64,000 nt of DNA from Mycoplasma sp. CSL7503-lung. GTDB lineage: Bacteria; Bacillota_I; Bacilli_A; Mycoplasmatales; Metamycoplasmataceae. Positions 23,053-33,896 of this stretch are shown here, one piece after another. Each line of letters begins with the position of its first letter. The first letter of the stretch is position 1. The notes beneath the pieces are model-generated. The model saw nothing but the letters and a program-made list of their open reading frames with translations, was not told the origin of the DNA and searched no databases. Where the stretch lies: contig NZ_JAOPHP010000001.1 in NCBI RefSeq assembly GCF_025515455.1, forward strand, positions 1-64,000, given 5' to 3'. The translations under genes were made by a program, and so were the position numbers.

Positions 23053-25474
23053 ATGAAATTAAATAAAAAAATTATAAAAAATATATTAATAATCATTTCT
23101 GGTGTAAGTGCAGTCACAACTATAAGTTGTTCTCAATCTCAAACTAAAGAAAAAGAGAAAAGCGTTGAAAAAAATGAAAAAAATATAAATGTGAAATCTG
23201 AAATTGAAGTTAAGGATGAATCTAATGGTAATACTATCAATTCGAGTATAGAGTTGGAAACTAACATAAGCGATAATGAAAGCAACGAGGAAACTAATAA
23301 TTTAAACGAAACTTCTTCAGAAGAAGAAAGCAATGATACAACGGATGAGGTGAGGAGTTCATCTAATGAAGTTGTAGATAGCAATAATTCTTCAAAAGAA
23401 GATACTTCATCTAAAAGTAAGGAAGAAGTTGCGGGTGTAGAGCCTAACAATAATGATACATCAGGTGAAGATGAAAATTCTGCAGTTGAGAAAAAAGAAA
23501 GTATCGAATCGGAAGATGATGAGAAATCGTCCGAGGTTCAAGGACTGAAAGGTGATGATAATTCTGAAAAAGAATCTTCAGAAATTAATGACTCTTCTTC
23601 TGATGACGATATGAATAACAATGAATCAAGCACTGAAGAAGATGCAAATTCTGTAGTTGAGAAAAAAGAAAGTACTGAATCAGAAGATGTGGAGAAATCA
23701 TCGGAGGTTCAAAGGCCGAAAGGTGATGATAATTCTGAAAAAGAATCTTCAGAAAGTAATGACTCTTCTTCTAGTGACGATATTAATAACGCTCAATCAA
23801 GAGCAGAAGATGATCCTTCAAAAAATAATGAAGATACTTCTTCTTCTGATGCATCAGAAGAATCAAACGTTAAAGCTGAAACTAATGAGGGAAATAAAGA
23901 GGATAATGGCGATTTAGGTAAAAAAGAAGATCAAGAAAAAAATAAAGTTTTTGTTTTAAATGAACAATTAGAAAAAGAAAATTTAATTAAATTATTTAAT
24001 AAAAGAGTAAAAGACGGAAGTATTCGTTTACATAAGTATTCTAAATCTAAATATTATGGAATATATGGAGAAGGAAATAAAGAAGAAAACCATGTATTTT
24101 CTATAAATTCAAATTATATCGAAGATAATATTAAAAGTGCAACAGAGAAAAAATATATTTCTGCAACATGAGATGATTCAACTAAAGAGTTAAGAATATC
24201 TTGTAAATATAATGATGAATTAATTGAACAATCTTTTATTTTTGGAGAAACCTCTTCAAATGTACCGAACACATCTTCTGATTCTGAAGAAACTGAAGAA
24301 AATAAAGAAACTGAGTCCAGTAGTAGCTAATAATAACGATCATGAAGTAGAACGCTCCGAAGAAACAGTTTATGTTAGACCCCCATTTGGTGCTAGCTTT
24401 GAATTAAAAAGTGAAAAAAATTTCCCTAATATAGTTACAATTTTTGACCATTTAGATAGCCCTGGAAAGAAAAATAATGGTAGATACAACGAATATGGTG
24501 CTAATACAGATAATTTAGCATATAAAAGCTATGGTTCTTCTTTAGGATCTCAAGAAGCTAGTGAATTTTTAGCGATACCTAAATTAATGAAATATTACAA
24601 AAAGCATTCAAAAGAAAATTCTTTAGTTATCTTTGGAGGCGATACTAATATTGAAAAAGAAAATTTTAATTTGGACAATAATTTTGATCCAGAAATTAAT
24701 AAAGTTTTAAATTCATATGGAATAGGACAAAAATATTTTACTTCTTTAAACAAAAATGGTACTGGATACGTTCAACCCTACGACAAAATTTATTATTTAA
24801 ACGGAGAAAATAAATATTATGACTTAATAAATGATGTCGATAATCCTCATTTAGATTTTAAAATAGATATAATAAAAGAATTTAAAAGATTTAATAATAA
24901 AGATGAATTTAAAAGTATGAAATGATATAACAACCACGAAGACGAAGGTTGAAATATAAGGAATCGTTTGTCAGATCATGCTCCTGTTTATGTTGATTTA
25001 AATATAAAAACAAATAAAAATATTAATACTTCTATCGCTACAATAAACCCTAAAAAAGATGCTAACCAACTAAGAATTGCTCATTGAAATATCCTCAATT
25101 ACGGTAATGAAAATTTAAAAGCATATAAATATCAAAAAGAATTTAAATATAAAGCGATTGCTCATTTTATTGAAAAATCAGGTTTTGATATTATAGGTTT
25201 AACGGAAATTAATGATAATGGTTCTGATGCTGTAGATTTAATTTTGGATCAGTTGAATAATAAAGGGAATCCAAAATATAAAAAGATAGTTCAAAGTAAG
25301 GAAGATTCTAGCTGAAAAAACACTAAATATCAACATTTTTACGGTAGACAAACAGAACAAATAGTTATTATATATAATTCAGATGTCCTTGATAGTGTTA
25401 ATTTTTTGAACAATAAAAAGCATTTAACATATAGAGAAAAGATAAAGTTATATGGGCATTTAAAAACAAAATAA
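23053..25474 (+). pseudogene. Lipoprotein nuclease with permuted EEP domain, one frameshift
   Basis: Lipoprotein signal (VTTIS-C) then a long Ser/Glu/Asp-rich region with a 171-bp tandem duplication, then a membrane-nuclease (MnuA-like, endonuclease/exonuclease/phosphatase) domain. The reading frame shifts near 24328: the first part ends at TAA 24328-24330, and removing one base there joins SSSS to NNNDHEVERSEE and opens the frame to 25474. Total length is 3n+1, consistent with one extra base. The catalytic halves are in reversed order: YVRPPFGASF, FDHLDSPG, FGGDTNIEKE, PYDKIYYLN and LSDHAPVYVDL come first; LRIAHWNILNYG, IGLTEIND and EQIVIIYNSD come last. A terminator follows. It may be inactive, or expressed after frameshifting, or the shift may be a sequencing error. 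Confidence 0.75.
23470..23811 (+). repeat. Two tandem 171-bp copies encoding an acidic Ser-rich segment
   Basis: Copies 23470-23640 and 23641-23811 are about 85-90% identical by eye and in frame (57 codons each). Each encodes NS.VEKKES.ESED, KSSEVQ and KGDDNSEKESSE. Such units commonly change copy number in mycoplasma surface proteins. Confidence 0.85.
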
Positions 25475-25480
25475 AAATTA

Positions 25481-25516
25481 AAAAAAGCATTTTTGTATAA
25501 TAAAAGTGCTTTTTTT
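25481..25516 (+). terminator. Terminator after the nuclease lipoprotein
   Basis: Stem AAAAAAGCA/TGCTTTTTT extended by A/T pairs, ending in T-run, seven bases after the stop. Confidence 0.8.
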
Positions 25517-25602
25517 AATTTTTTAAGAAAAATATTTAATTATTTATAATAATTATTTATAATTGAATTAACTTTTTATTTTATAATTTGGAGGAGTTAA
25601 AA

Positions 25603-25689
25603 ATGAGCAAAAAAAATCATATATACCAGATTTTTTCTGGATATTTAATTAAATTAAGTAACAAAAACTTAAATTATAAAAATGTATAG
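25603..25689 (+). CDS. 28-residue leader peptide before MATE gene
   Basis: A short frame starting MSKKNHIYQIFSGYLIKL has the strong GGAGGAG site at 25590-25596, while the following transporter ATG (25682) has none. Its TAG overlaps that ATG region by 8 nt. This arrangement fits translational coupling. TATAAT boxes occur at 25545, 25558 and 25582; only the first two leave the ribosome site in the transcript. Confidence 0.5.
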   Translation: MSKKNHIYQIFSGYLIKLSNKNLNYKNV

Positions 25690-27238
25690 AAACATTCTTA
25701 ATACATTTTTATCTCACTTTCCATCAAATAAACAAAGATGAATGGTATATTCAAAAATAGCTATACCTATCATTTTTTCGGGTATTATAGTATCTTTAAA
25801 TGGTTTTATTGATAATTTTATGGTTACCAATATAGAAGGAGGTGTATCGGCTCTTAGTTTTGCAAATGGATATTCTGCTATAATAAGAGGTTTATTAATT
25901 AGTATTAATATTGTAGGTACATCTATTTTCGGTCAATATCGAGGGTCCGTTAAACAAGAAGAATCTATACAGGTAGTAAGAGCAAGGTATATTTTATCTT
26001 TTGGATTAGCTATTTTATTCTTTGCAGTAATAATGTCTGCGCCAGAATTTTTTATGAGATCGGTCACCAAAGGTGATCCAAATGATATTTCTTATAAAAC
26101 TGTTGTTAATTTAGGAACAGAATATATTAAAGTAATTTCATTTTCGTGATTAATTACAGGAATTAATTTTTCTACTATTTCTATATTAAGAGAAACTGGA
26201 AATGGTGGGGCATCATTTTTTGTTTCTCTTGCTTCATTGTTATCCAATGTAGTTTTCAATTTAATATTAATTCCTAGATTTCAAGTTGTTGGTTCAGCAT
26301 ATGCAACAATTATTTCAGGATTAGTATCAATAGTGTTAGCTTTAATTTTTATACGTTTAAAGACAAGAAAATATTTAATTAATCCTTTTAAAATTTTTAA
26401 AGTTTCAAAGGAAATTTGATTACAATTCCTAAAAAGAATGCCAAGTTTTTTACTAAGTTCAACAAATTTTGTTTTTGTTGCGGTTAGAGTTTTTTTATGA
26501 GCGGCAGCATTTCCGATTGGTTCTTTAGGTAGTCAACAAAGTTCAAATTACAAACATTGAGGTCTTAGTTCTGGTGACGTATTAGGAATCACTGCTTCAT
26601 TGACTAATATATTTACAGCAGCATTTGGTGTTGTCGGTTCTAATATAGCTCTATTTGTTGGTCAAAAATTAGGTAATGATGAATTTGAACTAGCAGAAAG
26701 AAATGCAAAAGAGCTTAAAGGTTTTCATGTTACATTGGCCTTAACCTTATCTTCTATTTTTGGATTTGTAATAATTTTTATTCCGTTTATGACATTTTTA
26801 TCAAACGGTATTCAAGAAAATGTTGCGAAAAGTTTAATTGCAGATGGTGTTACTGATGAAAAAATAATTGCTAAAGAAAAACTTTTAGCTTCTTATTATT
26901 ACTTAAAAGAAGTTCAATTAACATCTATTTCGATTGCTGTATTTAATCCTAGTTGAATTTTCTTTGCAACTAGCGTTAGAATTTTAGAAACAGGTGGTAG
27001 AAACAACATTACTGGAATAACAGTTTTTATAACCGGAGTTTTACAAATGGTATGATTAGCTATAATTGCATACTTAATAGTGCCAAATACAATTGATTCT
27101 ATGCAATACCCGGTAGGTTTCTTTTACTTTATATTCTACTTATCTGATTTAGTAAAAATGTTTATTATCGAGTTTTTATATATTAAATTAGACTGACTAA
27201 GAAACATAACAAAAGAGTATAATAATAAAAAATCTTAG
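25682..27238 (+). CDS. MATE family efflux transporter
   Basis: 518 residues with about 12 membrane helices, a little longer than the usual 440-460. MATE proteins export drugs or metabolites using Na+ or H+ gradients. The first helix bundle has IAIPIIFSGIIVSLNGFIDNFMV, the second repeat starts MPSFLLSSTNFVFVAVRVFL, and LLSNVVFNLILIPRFQVVGSA is the characteristic N..L...LI......G...GAA segment. No Shine-Dalgarno precedes the ATG; translation probably depends on the overlapping leader peptide. Substrate not predictable. Confidence 0.9.
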
Positions 27239-27257
27239 TTTATTTCTAAGTTTTTTT
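27229..27257 (+). terminator. Terminator after MATE gene
   Basis: Stem CTTAG/CTAAG flanked by A and T runs, overlapping the stop codon. Confidence 0.75.
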
Positions 27258-27309
27258 ATTATAATGTCTTATATTAAATTCATTTTCGATATAAATTTTA
27301 AGGGGTCAA

Positions 27310-28320
27310 ATGATAAAACAATTTTATACAAATAACGAAATAATTGATAATAAAATTATTTTGGAAAATTATAAGGATAAATTTCATTTAAAAGTTAATG
27401 ATTTAATAAGTCTAAAAACAAAATTAACTAATAAAAGAGTTTTTAGCATTGAATCAATTAATTTTAGTGAATCTGATGTCATTTTAGAATTAAAACCTTT
27501 CCAAATTAAATTAAATAATATTGATAATTTTTTCTTTGATTTAGACGGTACATTGCTAAACTCTCAAACAGAAATTAATAAAACAAATTTAAATGTACTC
27601 AATTCATTAATTGAAAATAATAAGAATATTTTTGTAGCAACAGGAAGACCACCTTTTACAGCTTGAGACATTGTTAAAAATGTTCCTACAAAGCATCCTT
27701 TAATTTTTGCTAATGGATCAATCATTTTGAATAACGATTATTCATTATTAAAAACTTTTCACATTCCTAATAAAATAGCTGTACAAATTTATAAAAAATT
27801 AATTGAGTTAGAATATGATTTTCTAGTTTATACTCCTGAATTTGTAGCTGGATATAATACTTATAAAACCGATTTTTTCGTGAAGAAAAAATACTTTTCT
27901 AGAATTAGAGACGGAGAGTATAAAGAAGGAGATTTCACAAAAGAGGTTAAAGACTGAACTTTTTGTAAATTTTTAGTTTTAAGAGAAAGTAATCCTGTAG
28001 AGAAGTGAGAACAAATTTTAAATTTAGAAAAAGAATTCGATGAAATATATGGTGTTGTTTCACAAGAGCCGTTTCTAGATATTATGAGTATAAATGCTAC
28101 AAAAGGGAATGCTATTAAATATTTACTAGATTTATATGATTTAAGCGTAAATAAAACAATAAGTTTTGGTGACGCAGATAACGATGAATCAATGTTTGAA
28201 GTAACTAAATATTCTGGTGTTATGCCAAATGGTATGAAATCTGTTCAAAATACTGCATTATTAACTATGGATAATAATGATTCTGATTGATTATCAAATT
28301 TTATAAGCAAAATAAATTAA
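27310..28320 (+). CDS. Cof-type HAD hydrolase with extra N-terminal domain
   Basis: 336 residues. HAD motif I is FFDLDGTLL (Asp77, Asp79), motif II the TGRPPFTAW segment, motif III/IV region KGNAIKYLL and SFGDADNDESMF, so a Mg-dependent phosphatase of the Cof/IIB class, usually acting on sugar phosphates or flavin phosphates. The first 75 residues (after AAGGGG site and ATG) are not part of a standard Cof protein, which begins three to ten residues before motif I. That extension is beta-rich and unrecognised. The gene stands alone between terminators. Confidence 0.9.
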
Positions 28321-28355
28321 AAAATAAGTTATCTCTAAAAATAACTTATTTTTTT
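28320..28355. terminator. Bidirectional terminator between convergent genes
   Basis: Near-perfect stem AAAAAATAAGTTAT/ATAACTTATTTTTT. It ends the HAD gene on plus; on minus it overlaps the last codons of the ECF gene. Confidence 0.85.
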
Positions 28356-29564
28356 AACATCTAACAATTTGTTTTCTTTTAAAAATGATAATGGGATGAA
28401 AATAGTGTATAAGACAAAAGTATAAACAGGAATAATTATAACTGATCTTAGAACTATTGGATACATTAAAATTAAATAACGGTCTGATAATGTATATGCT
28501 TTTCCTAAGAATGTATTTGCAAAAATAATAAACGCGAATGGACCTCAAATTCAACGAGATATAACGATTAATGAAACTATTAAAAAATAAAATAGTATCA
28601 TATAATTTAATTTAGTTTTTACTTTTTTATTCTTAGTAAAAAGAGCTCAAAAAATCATTATATTGAAGGCTATTAATAAAATTCCTGAGAGTGTAGATAA
28701 TCCTATCATGGTACCAAATGACAGATAAGATAATCCTAGAAATTCAGATATTTTATAACCCTTTTTAGCTACTTTTGGGTCTCCTGTTTTATATATAAAT
28801 ATAATGATTAATGTTGCAAAAACTAGCATTAAAAAAATATCCATAAAAATGTATGATAATTTTTTATTCTTTTTAAACATTTCAATAAAAATTGATATTG
28901 TAAATGTTGAAATTATAGGTACAATCGCATAAACTCAATGGTAAAAACCTATTTTTCCAGAAATAAGTAATCCAAAAAAATCGGCCATAAATGATAATAA
29001 CGATCCTTTATATCTACCGAAAAAAAAGGCGAATATTATGTAAAAAACGTATTCAAAACTAAAACTTATTGTTCTTGCAATTGTATAATGAGTTATTGTT
29101 GTTAAAATGATAAAAAGTCCTAAAAATATACCAGCAAGACTAATTTCTTTAACAGTAAACGATCCATTTCTACGTTTTTTTGCTAATTTGTAATCTATAA
29201 AAAATACTTCATCTTCGTATACGGTTCCCACTAAAATAATAAACCTTAATGGTAATGTAAAAACATTACCTATAATCAAATACTTATATTTTCTTAAATA
29301 TTTATTATTAGTATTTATCTTCGAAAAGACCGAATATTCTAGGTATGATGTATAAATATTAATTATTAATAATAACAAAAATATTGGTCAGATAATTCAA
29401 GATAATTGGTTACTATCTTTCAATCCAAAAAAATTATATGTTTCTAAATTTGTAAATGAATTTATAATGGCTCAAATTAAAAAAATGAATGAACTAATTG
29501 TAAAAATCAAATTTTTTAAAAATGAGCCTCAAAATTTCTTAATATTATTTCTTTCTATGTTCAT
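28335..29564 (-). CDS. ECF transporter S component, folate-type, with extra membrane segments
   Basis: 409 residues. The central part (residues about 125-330) matches vitamin-specific S components of the folate family: LAGIFLGLFIILTTI, the signature FSFEYVFYIIFAFFFGRYKG, and SFMADFFGLLI. S components bind the vitamin and dock to the shared EcfT-EcfA module, not present here. Ordinary S components have about 170-220 residues, so additional N- and C-terminal membrane helices are fused. The ATG at 29564 follows a stop closely and gives MNIERNNIKKFWGSF. It is 24 nt downstream of a hypothetical gene on the same strand. Confidence 0.8.
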
Positions 29565-29588
29565 CAACTAATTTTAACACAAAAACAA

Positions 29589-30035
29589 TTAGTGTGAATT
29601 ATATAAATTTTTTTCTACTTCCTTTTTTTGGGGATATACGTATGTTAGTTTTGTAAAGCTATTATCTTGTGTAAAATAAAATTTTACTTTGTCAAGGATT
29701 GCGAGCTCGTTTACCTCGCTAACTCTAACATTTTTAAATTGATCATCCAATTCAGACAAAAATTCAAAAAAAGTTGCATTCATTCGATAAAAATTATCAA
29801 ATAACATTGACATTTCTCATAGCGAATTATGGTCATATAGTTCAATATAATTTTGTTGATCTTCTTTGTTATAATTAAAAATAACTTTTCCTAGTAGTAA
29901 GTCATTATCTACACGCATTATAGGTAATAAATATTCTACTTTATCTTTATTATATTCTTCTATTGATTTTTTTAATTTATCTTTTATTTTGTAAAGTTTA
30001 AATAACTGTATTTTATCTATTTTTGTATTTTTCAT
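29589..30035 (-). CDS. Hypothetical cytoplasmic protein
   Basis: 148 residues, continuous through one TGA Trp at 29817. Lys-rich N-terminus (MKNTKIDKIQLFKLYKIK), then a mixed alpha/beta pattern (YLLPIMRVDNDLLLGKVIF, MNATFFEFLSELDDQF). No signal or membrane segment. A strong GGAGGAAAA site precedes the ATG. It is cotranscribed with the downstream ECF S component and divergent from efp. Family not recognised. Confidence 0.8.
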
Positions 30036-30133
30036 TTTTCCTCCAACTAATATTTAAAAAAAGAATAAAAATGAAACGGAAATAGTAAAAAATAAGTATA
30101 ATTAATATATTAATTATAAATTAAGGAGTAAAT

Positions 30134-30697
30134 ATGGTAAATGTTAATGAATTTAAACCAGGTATTACATTCCAGTTAGATGGAGAAATTTTTATTGTTT
30201 TAGAAGCTCAACATTCAAAACAAGGTCGTGGTCAAGCTAATGTTAAAGCAAAAGTAAAAAACCTTAGAAGTGGTTCTACAACTATAAAATCTTTCACTGG
30301 TGGAGATAAAGTTAAAAAAGCTCATATAGACAAAAGAAAAATGAGTTTCTTATATTCAGACGGAGAAAATATTATTTTAATGGATGGAGAAACATTTGAA
30401 CAAATTGAAATTTCAGTGAAATTAGTGGAATGAGAGTTAAACTTTTTAAAAGAAGGTTCAGAAGTTTTAGTTAGAAAATTTGAAGAAGAAGTTCTTGATA
30501 TTGAACTTCCAGCAAATATCGTTTTAGAAGTTACTTCTGCTCCGGATGCTGTCAAAGGTAATACAACAACAAATCCGCAAAAAAAAGTTATTGTTGAAAC
30601 TGGTTTTGAACTTGAAACACCTATGTTTATAAAAGAAGGTGATCAAATAATTGTTTCTACAGAAACTGGTAAATACGCCGGAAAAAGCAATAAATAA
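30134..30697 (+). CDS. efp: Translation elongation factor P
   Basis: 187 residues, normal. EF-P relieves ribosome stalling at polyproline. KOW-like N-domain with FKPGITFQLDGEIFIVLEAQ and the tip loop SKQGRGQANVKAKVKN; the tip residue that is lysine in many bacteria falls in the KQGRG loop. Two OB domains follow (LPANIVLEVTSAPDAVKGNT, ETPMFIKEGDQIIVSTETG). AAGGAG site, own promoter. Its stop overlaps the next ATG (TAATG). Confidence 0.96.
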
Positions 30698-31005
30698 TGA
30701 GTTGAATTAATGTTTCATATCATTCTGATCAGGTTTACGTAGTTCAAGAAAGTGCGATAATTGATTGTATAAAATTATGTTTCTTAAATAATAAATTATT
30801 AAAATTAATTAATAAACCTAGAATTAGTATTGATTCAAAAAGAAATAATTGTTATATTTTTTTAGATGTAAAAGTAAAATTGAATAGTGAAAAAAAAGTA
30901 AATATTATTATTAAAGAATTAACCAAAAATATAGAAACAAGTGTTAAAAAATTAATAAATGTTACTCCTAAAAACATTCAAATTAGATTACTATCATTGT
31001 ATTAA
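30697..31005 (+). CDS. Asp23/Gls24-like small protein
   Basis: 102 residues (MSWINVSYHSDQVYVVQES). The region NCYIFLDVKVKLNSEKKVNIII followed by a helix ETSVKKLINVTPKNIQIRL resembles the Asp23/Gls24 (DUF322) fold, which in Firmicutes lies in the envelope-stress cluster often beside efp and nusB. It overlaps the efp stop. Assignment rests on pattern and efp context and is moderate. Confidence 0.6.
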
Positions 31006-31011
31006 AATAAA

Positions 31012-31338
31012 ATGAAAAAAAATAAAATAAATGGTGTTGATATTAATTTTGCTATTTTAAGAAATAGGTTTATTAATGATATTGATATCGAAATAAAAAA
31101 AGTTGAAAAACTAAAAAAGAAAAAGAAAAGTGATAACAAATATTTAAAAATGTTATCAAATTTGAGATTTCAACTTTATAATAACATCATAAAAAGCGAG
31201 GATCTAAGAATCAATTACCTTGCTTTTTTAAAAATAAAAAAAGAATATAACATCAAAAAAATAACTAAGTATATAGTTTTAGCTGGAATTGTATTTATGA
31301 TTGTAGTTATTTCGATAATACTTTCTACATTTTTGTAA
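31012..31338 (+). CDS. Hypothetical tail-anchored membrane protein
   Basis: 108 residues, very Lys/Asn-rich cytoplasmic part with KKVEKLKKKKKSDN and one C-terminal membrane helix (YIVLAGIVFMIVVISIILSTF). No good ribosome site; it starts six nt after the preceding stop and probably relies on coupling within the efp unit. No homology recognised. Confidence 0.7.
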   Translation: MKKNKINGVDINFAILRNRFINDIDIEIKKVEKLKKKKKSDNKYLKMLSNLRFQLYNNIIKSEDLRINYLAFLKIKKEYNIKKITKYIVLAGIVFMIVVISIILSTFL

Positions 31339-31350
31339 AAAGAGGTACCT

Positions 31351-32331
31351 ATGAGGATAAAAGTTAAATTGCATTTAAGTCAAAAAAGTAAAAATATTTT
31401 AACTTTTATTATAGGTATAATATTGATAGTTTTGTATATTTCTACAGTTGTTTGAGAATGAAATGATAGAACTGATGATGTTTGAGATTTTTATCATAAA
31501 AATCCAGAAATAATTAGAGAAATTAATAAATTAGCAAATAATGAAAATGATTTTCAAAAACAAAGAATAATATATGAGAATATATTACCAAATGCGGTAA
31601 ATGATTTATGAGGTGGTAGTACACATTGATTTACATTTATGTCTAATGTATTAATGGCGGTTTCTATTTTGTTATTACCTTTTTATCATAAATCTTTAAT
31701 TGCGCATAAAATTTATTTTTCAAGCATGATATATATCATTATCGTTGTCATCGTTTTTTGATCAGGGACAATAACAGACTCTACCATCTTAGGTTATATG
31801 AGTAAAAATGATATTTACAGAACTATTATATGACACGTTATTGGTCCATTAATTGGTTTATCAACATTGTGATGAGAGCGTAAAAAAATTAAAATTAGTA
31901 ATAAAACTATATGGGTGACTTTTGTGTTCCCGGTTTTATATCTTATATTTGCTAGCACAATTTATTTTGTTTCATACAAATATAATAATTTTAATAGTTT
32001 AGTTAAATTACCTCCGCTATCATCAAATAATTTTCCAAACGATGTTCCACAGAGGTTTAATAGAGAAATAGATCGTGGTATTGCTATATATTCTATAATT
32101 TCTTTTCAACATCCGCTTGGATATAGAGGATCTAATATTTATTTCAAGGTTATAAATATTATTTTGATTGTTCTATTTTCATTCTTAACATCCCCGATTA
32201 TAGGGTTCATATTACGTAGAGTACTTAGAATTAGACAACCACACGAAAATAATTTACCTAAAGTTTGGTTTGTATCTCCAACTTCTTACAAAGGTATAAA
32301 AAAACAAACTAAGGAAGAAAATAAAAAATAG
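31351..32331 (+). CDS. Polytopic membrane protein of unknown function
   Basis: 326 residues with about seven membrane helices. Conserved-looking polar residues occur in HWFTFMSNVLMA, WSGTITDSTILG and WHVIGPLIGL, then PLGYRGSNIYFKV before the last helix and a basic tail. The spacing of N.L, W and H.-.GP resembles Pr6Pr-like membrane proteins, an uncharacterised family; I cannot name a function. AAAAGAGG precedes the ATG. Many Trp are TGA-coded. Last gene of the efp unit. Confidence 0.75.
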
Positions 32332-32354
32332 TTACTCTTAAGTAACTTATTTTT
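32328..32354 (+). terminator. Terminator after the efp unit
   Basis: Stem AGTTACT/AGTAACT with loop CTTA and trailing T-rich run. Confidence 0.75.
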
Positions 32355-32368
32355 AGAAAAGGAAAAAA

Positions 32369-33373
32369 ATGAATAAAAACAAAAAATATGTTGCTAGTTA
32401 TTTTCATAAAACCGCACATATATTAGCAAAAGAGAAACCAAACAATGTTATTGTTATGCAATTTTTTCAAAGAAAAGATGATTCTATTTTAGCTGGAATT
32501 GATGAAGTTTTAGAATTTTTGAAGCATAATACTGATGTTTCTAAATATAAAATAAAATATCTACCAGAAGGTTCAAAAATAAATAGTTTAGATGTTGTTT
32601 TAGAACTTGAAGGACATTATCAAGATTTTGGTATTTGAGAAGGGGTTATTGATGGTATTTTATCAAGAAGTACCTCAATAGCAACAAATGGATATAAAGT
32701 AAAAAAAGCTGCTAAAAATAAAGATGTTATTTTTATGGGTGATAGAGCTGATCATTATATAAACCAAGAAATAGATGGTAAGGCAATTAAAATAGGCGGA
32801 ATAAAAATAGTTTCTACATTAGCTCAAAAAGAATGATGTGACCAAGGAGAGTTTACGGTTTTTGGTAGTATGCCACATGTGCTAATTCAAGGTTTCAACG
32901 GAGATGTTGTTGAGGCTACTAGAGCATTTATAAAACATTATCCCGAAACTAAAATAATATCTTTAGTTGATTATCATAATGATATTATAAAAGATTCTCT
33001 GAGAATTTGAGAAGCTTTCGGGGATAAAGTGTGAGGTGTTAGAATTGATACTTCACAAAATATGGTTGATCATATGTTCGATAATAGAGAACCTCATTAC
33101 GGAGTAAATCCGACACAAATTATTAATCTAAGAAAAGCTCTTGACAAAGCAGGCGCAACACAGTATAAAATTGTTGTTTCTTCAGGTTTTAACGAAACGA
33201 AAATAAAAGAGTTTGAAGATTTAAAAGTACCGGTTGATTATTATGGTGTAGGACAATCAATTTTTAAACTTAACAATTCTTTTTCTGCTGACGCTACTAT
33301 TTTAAACGGCAAACATCAAGCTAAAGAAGGTAGAAAATATCGTCCTACTTTTAATTTAATTGAATTTAACTAA
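32369..33373 (+). CDS. pncB: Nicotinate phosphoribosyltransferase
   Basis: 334 residues, the short bacterial type. It converts nicotinate and PRPP to nicotinate mononucleotide, feeding the NadD encoded at 40907. Signatures: QFFQRKDDSILAGIDE, the substrate region MGDRADHYINQEID, VWGVRIDTSQNM, and the phosphate-binding IVVSSGFNETKIKEF with YGVGQSIF. A GGAAAAA site precedes the ATG. The strong hairpin after it ends the transcript. Confidence 0.9.
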
Positions 33374-33374
33374 C

Positions 33375-33420
33375 AATATAATAAAAATGGAGATTTAATT
33401 AATTTCCATTTTTATTATAT
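33375..33420. terminator. Terminator after pncB
   Basis: Long stem TATAATAAAAATGGA/TCCATTTTTATTATA starting two bases after the stop. Confidence 0.85.
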
Positions 33421-33435
33421 TAAAATTAAGTTTTT

Positions 33436-33472
33436 AATAAAAAATATAACTCAATAATAAAGAGTTATATTT
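33436..33472 (-). terminator. Terminator of the rplJ-rplL operon
   Basis: Stem AAATATAACTC/GAGTTATATTT followed on the minus strand by a T-run, 20 bases after rplL. Confidence 0.85.
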
Positions 33473-33492
33473 AAATGATTTATCAAATGAAA

Positions 33493-33864
33493 TTATTCAA
33501 CTGAAACTTCAGCACCTGCTTCAGCTAATGCTGCACGAATAGGTTCAGCTTCGTCTGCGCTAATGTTTTCTTTAATAACAGCTGGTAAGTTGTCAACAAC
33601 TTTTTTTGCTTCCATTAATGTTAATCCAAGAACTGCTTGAACCGCTTTAATAACTGGGATTTTTTTACCGTTATCTGCTTTTAAAACAACTTTAACGCTT
33701 GATTTTTCTTCAGCACCACCTTCTGCTGGAGCAGCAGCAACTGCCATAGCAGCCATAGGGTCGATTCCAAATTCTTCTTTCATTGCTTCAACAAGTTCCA
33801 TAACTTCTTTAATTGACATTTCTTTTAATGATTCGATAAATGTTTCTTTTGTTAATTTTGCCAT
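33493..33864 (-). CDS. rplL: Ribosomal protein L7/L12
   Basis: 123 residues, normal. Stalk protein that recruits translation GTPases. N-terminal dimerisation helices ([20 protein letters not shown]), Ala/Gly hinge ([16 protein letters not shown]), and C-terminal domain [20 protein letters not shown] with [10 protein letters not shown]. Located 32 nt after rplJ with a GAAAGG site. Confidence 0.97.
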   Translation of the reverse strand: MAKLTKETFIESLKEMSIKEVMELVEAMKEEFGIDPMAAMAVAAAPAEGGAEEKSSVKVVLKADNGKKIPVIKAVQAVLGLTLMEAKKVVDNLPAVIKENISADEAEPIRAALAEAGAEVSVE

Positions 33865-33896
33865 AATATTTTTCCTTTCAATTTTAAATTATTATA

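Noticed and set aside
24224-24925. Nuclease half as a separate gene starting at TTG 24224
   Set aside because: That start lies inside the upstream lipoprotein frame, has no ribosome site and would lack a signal peptide; a one-base frameshift explains it better.
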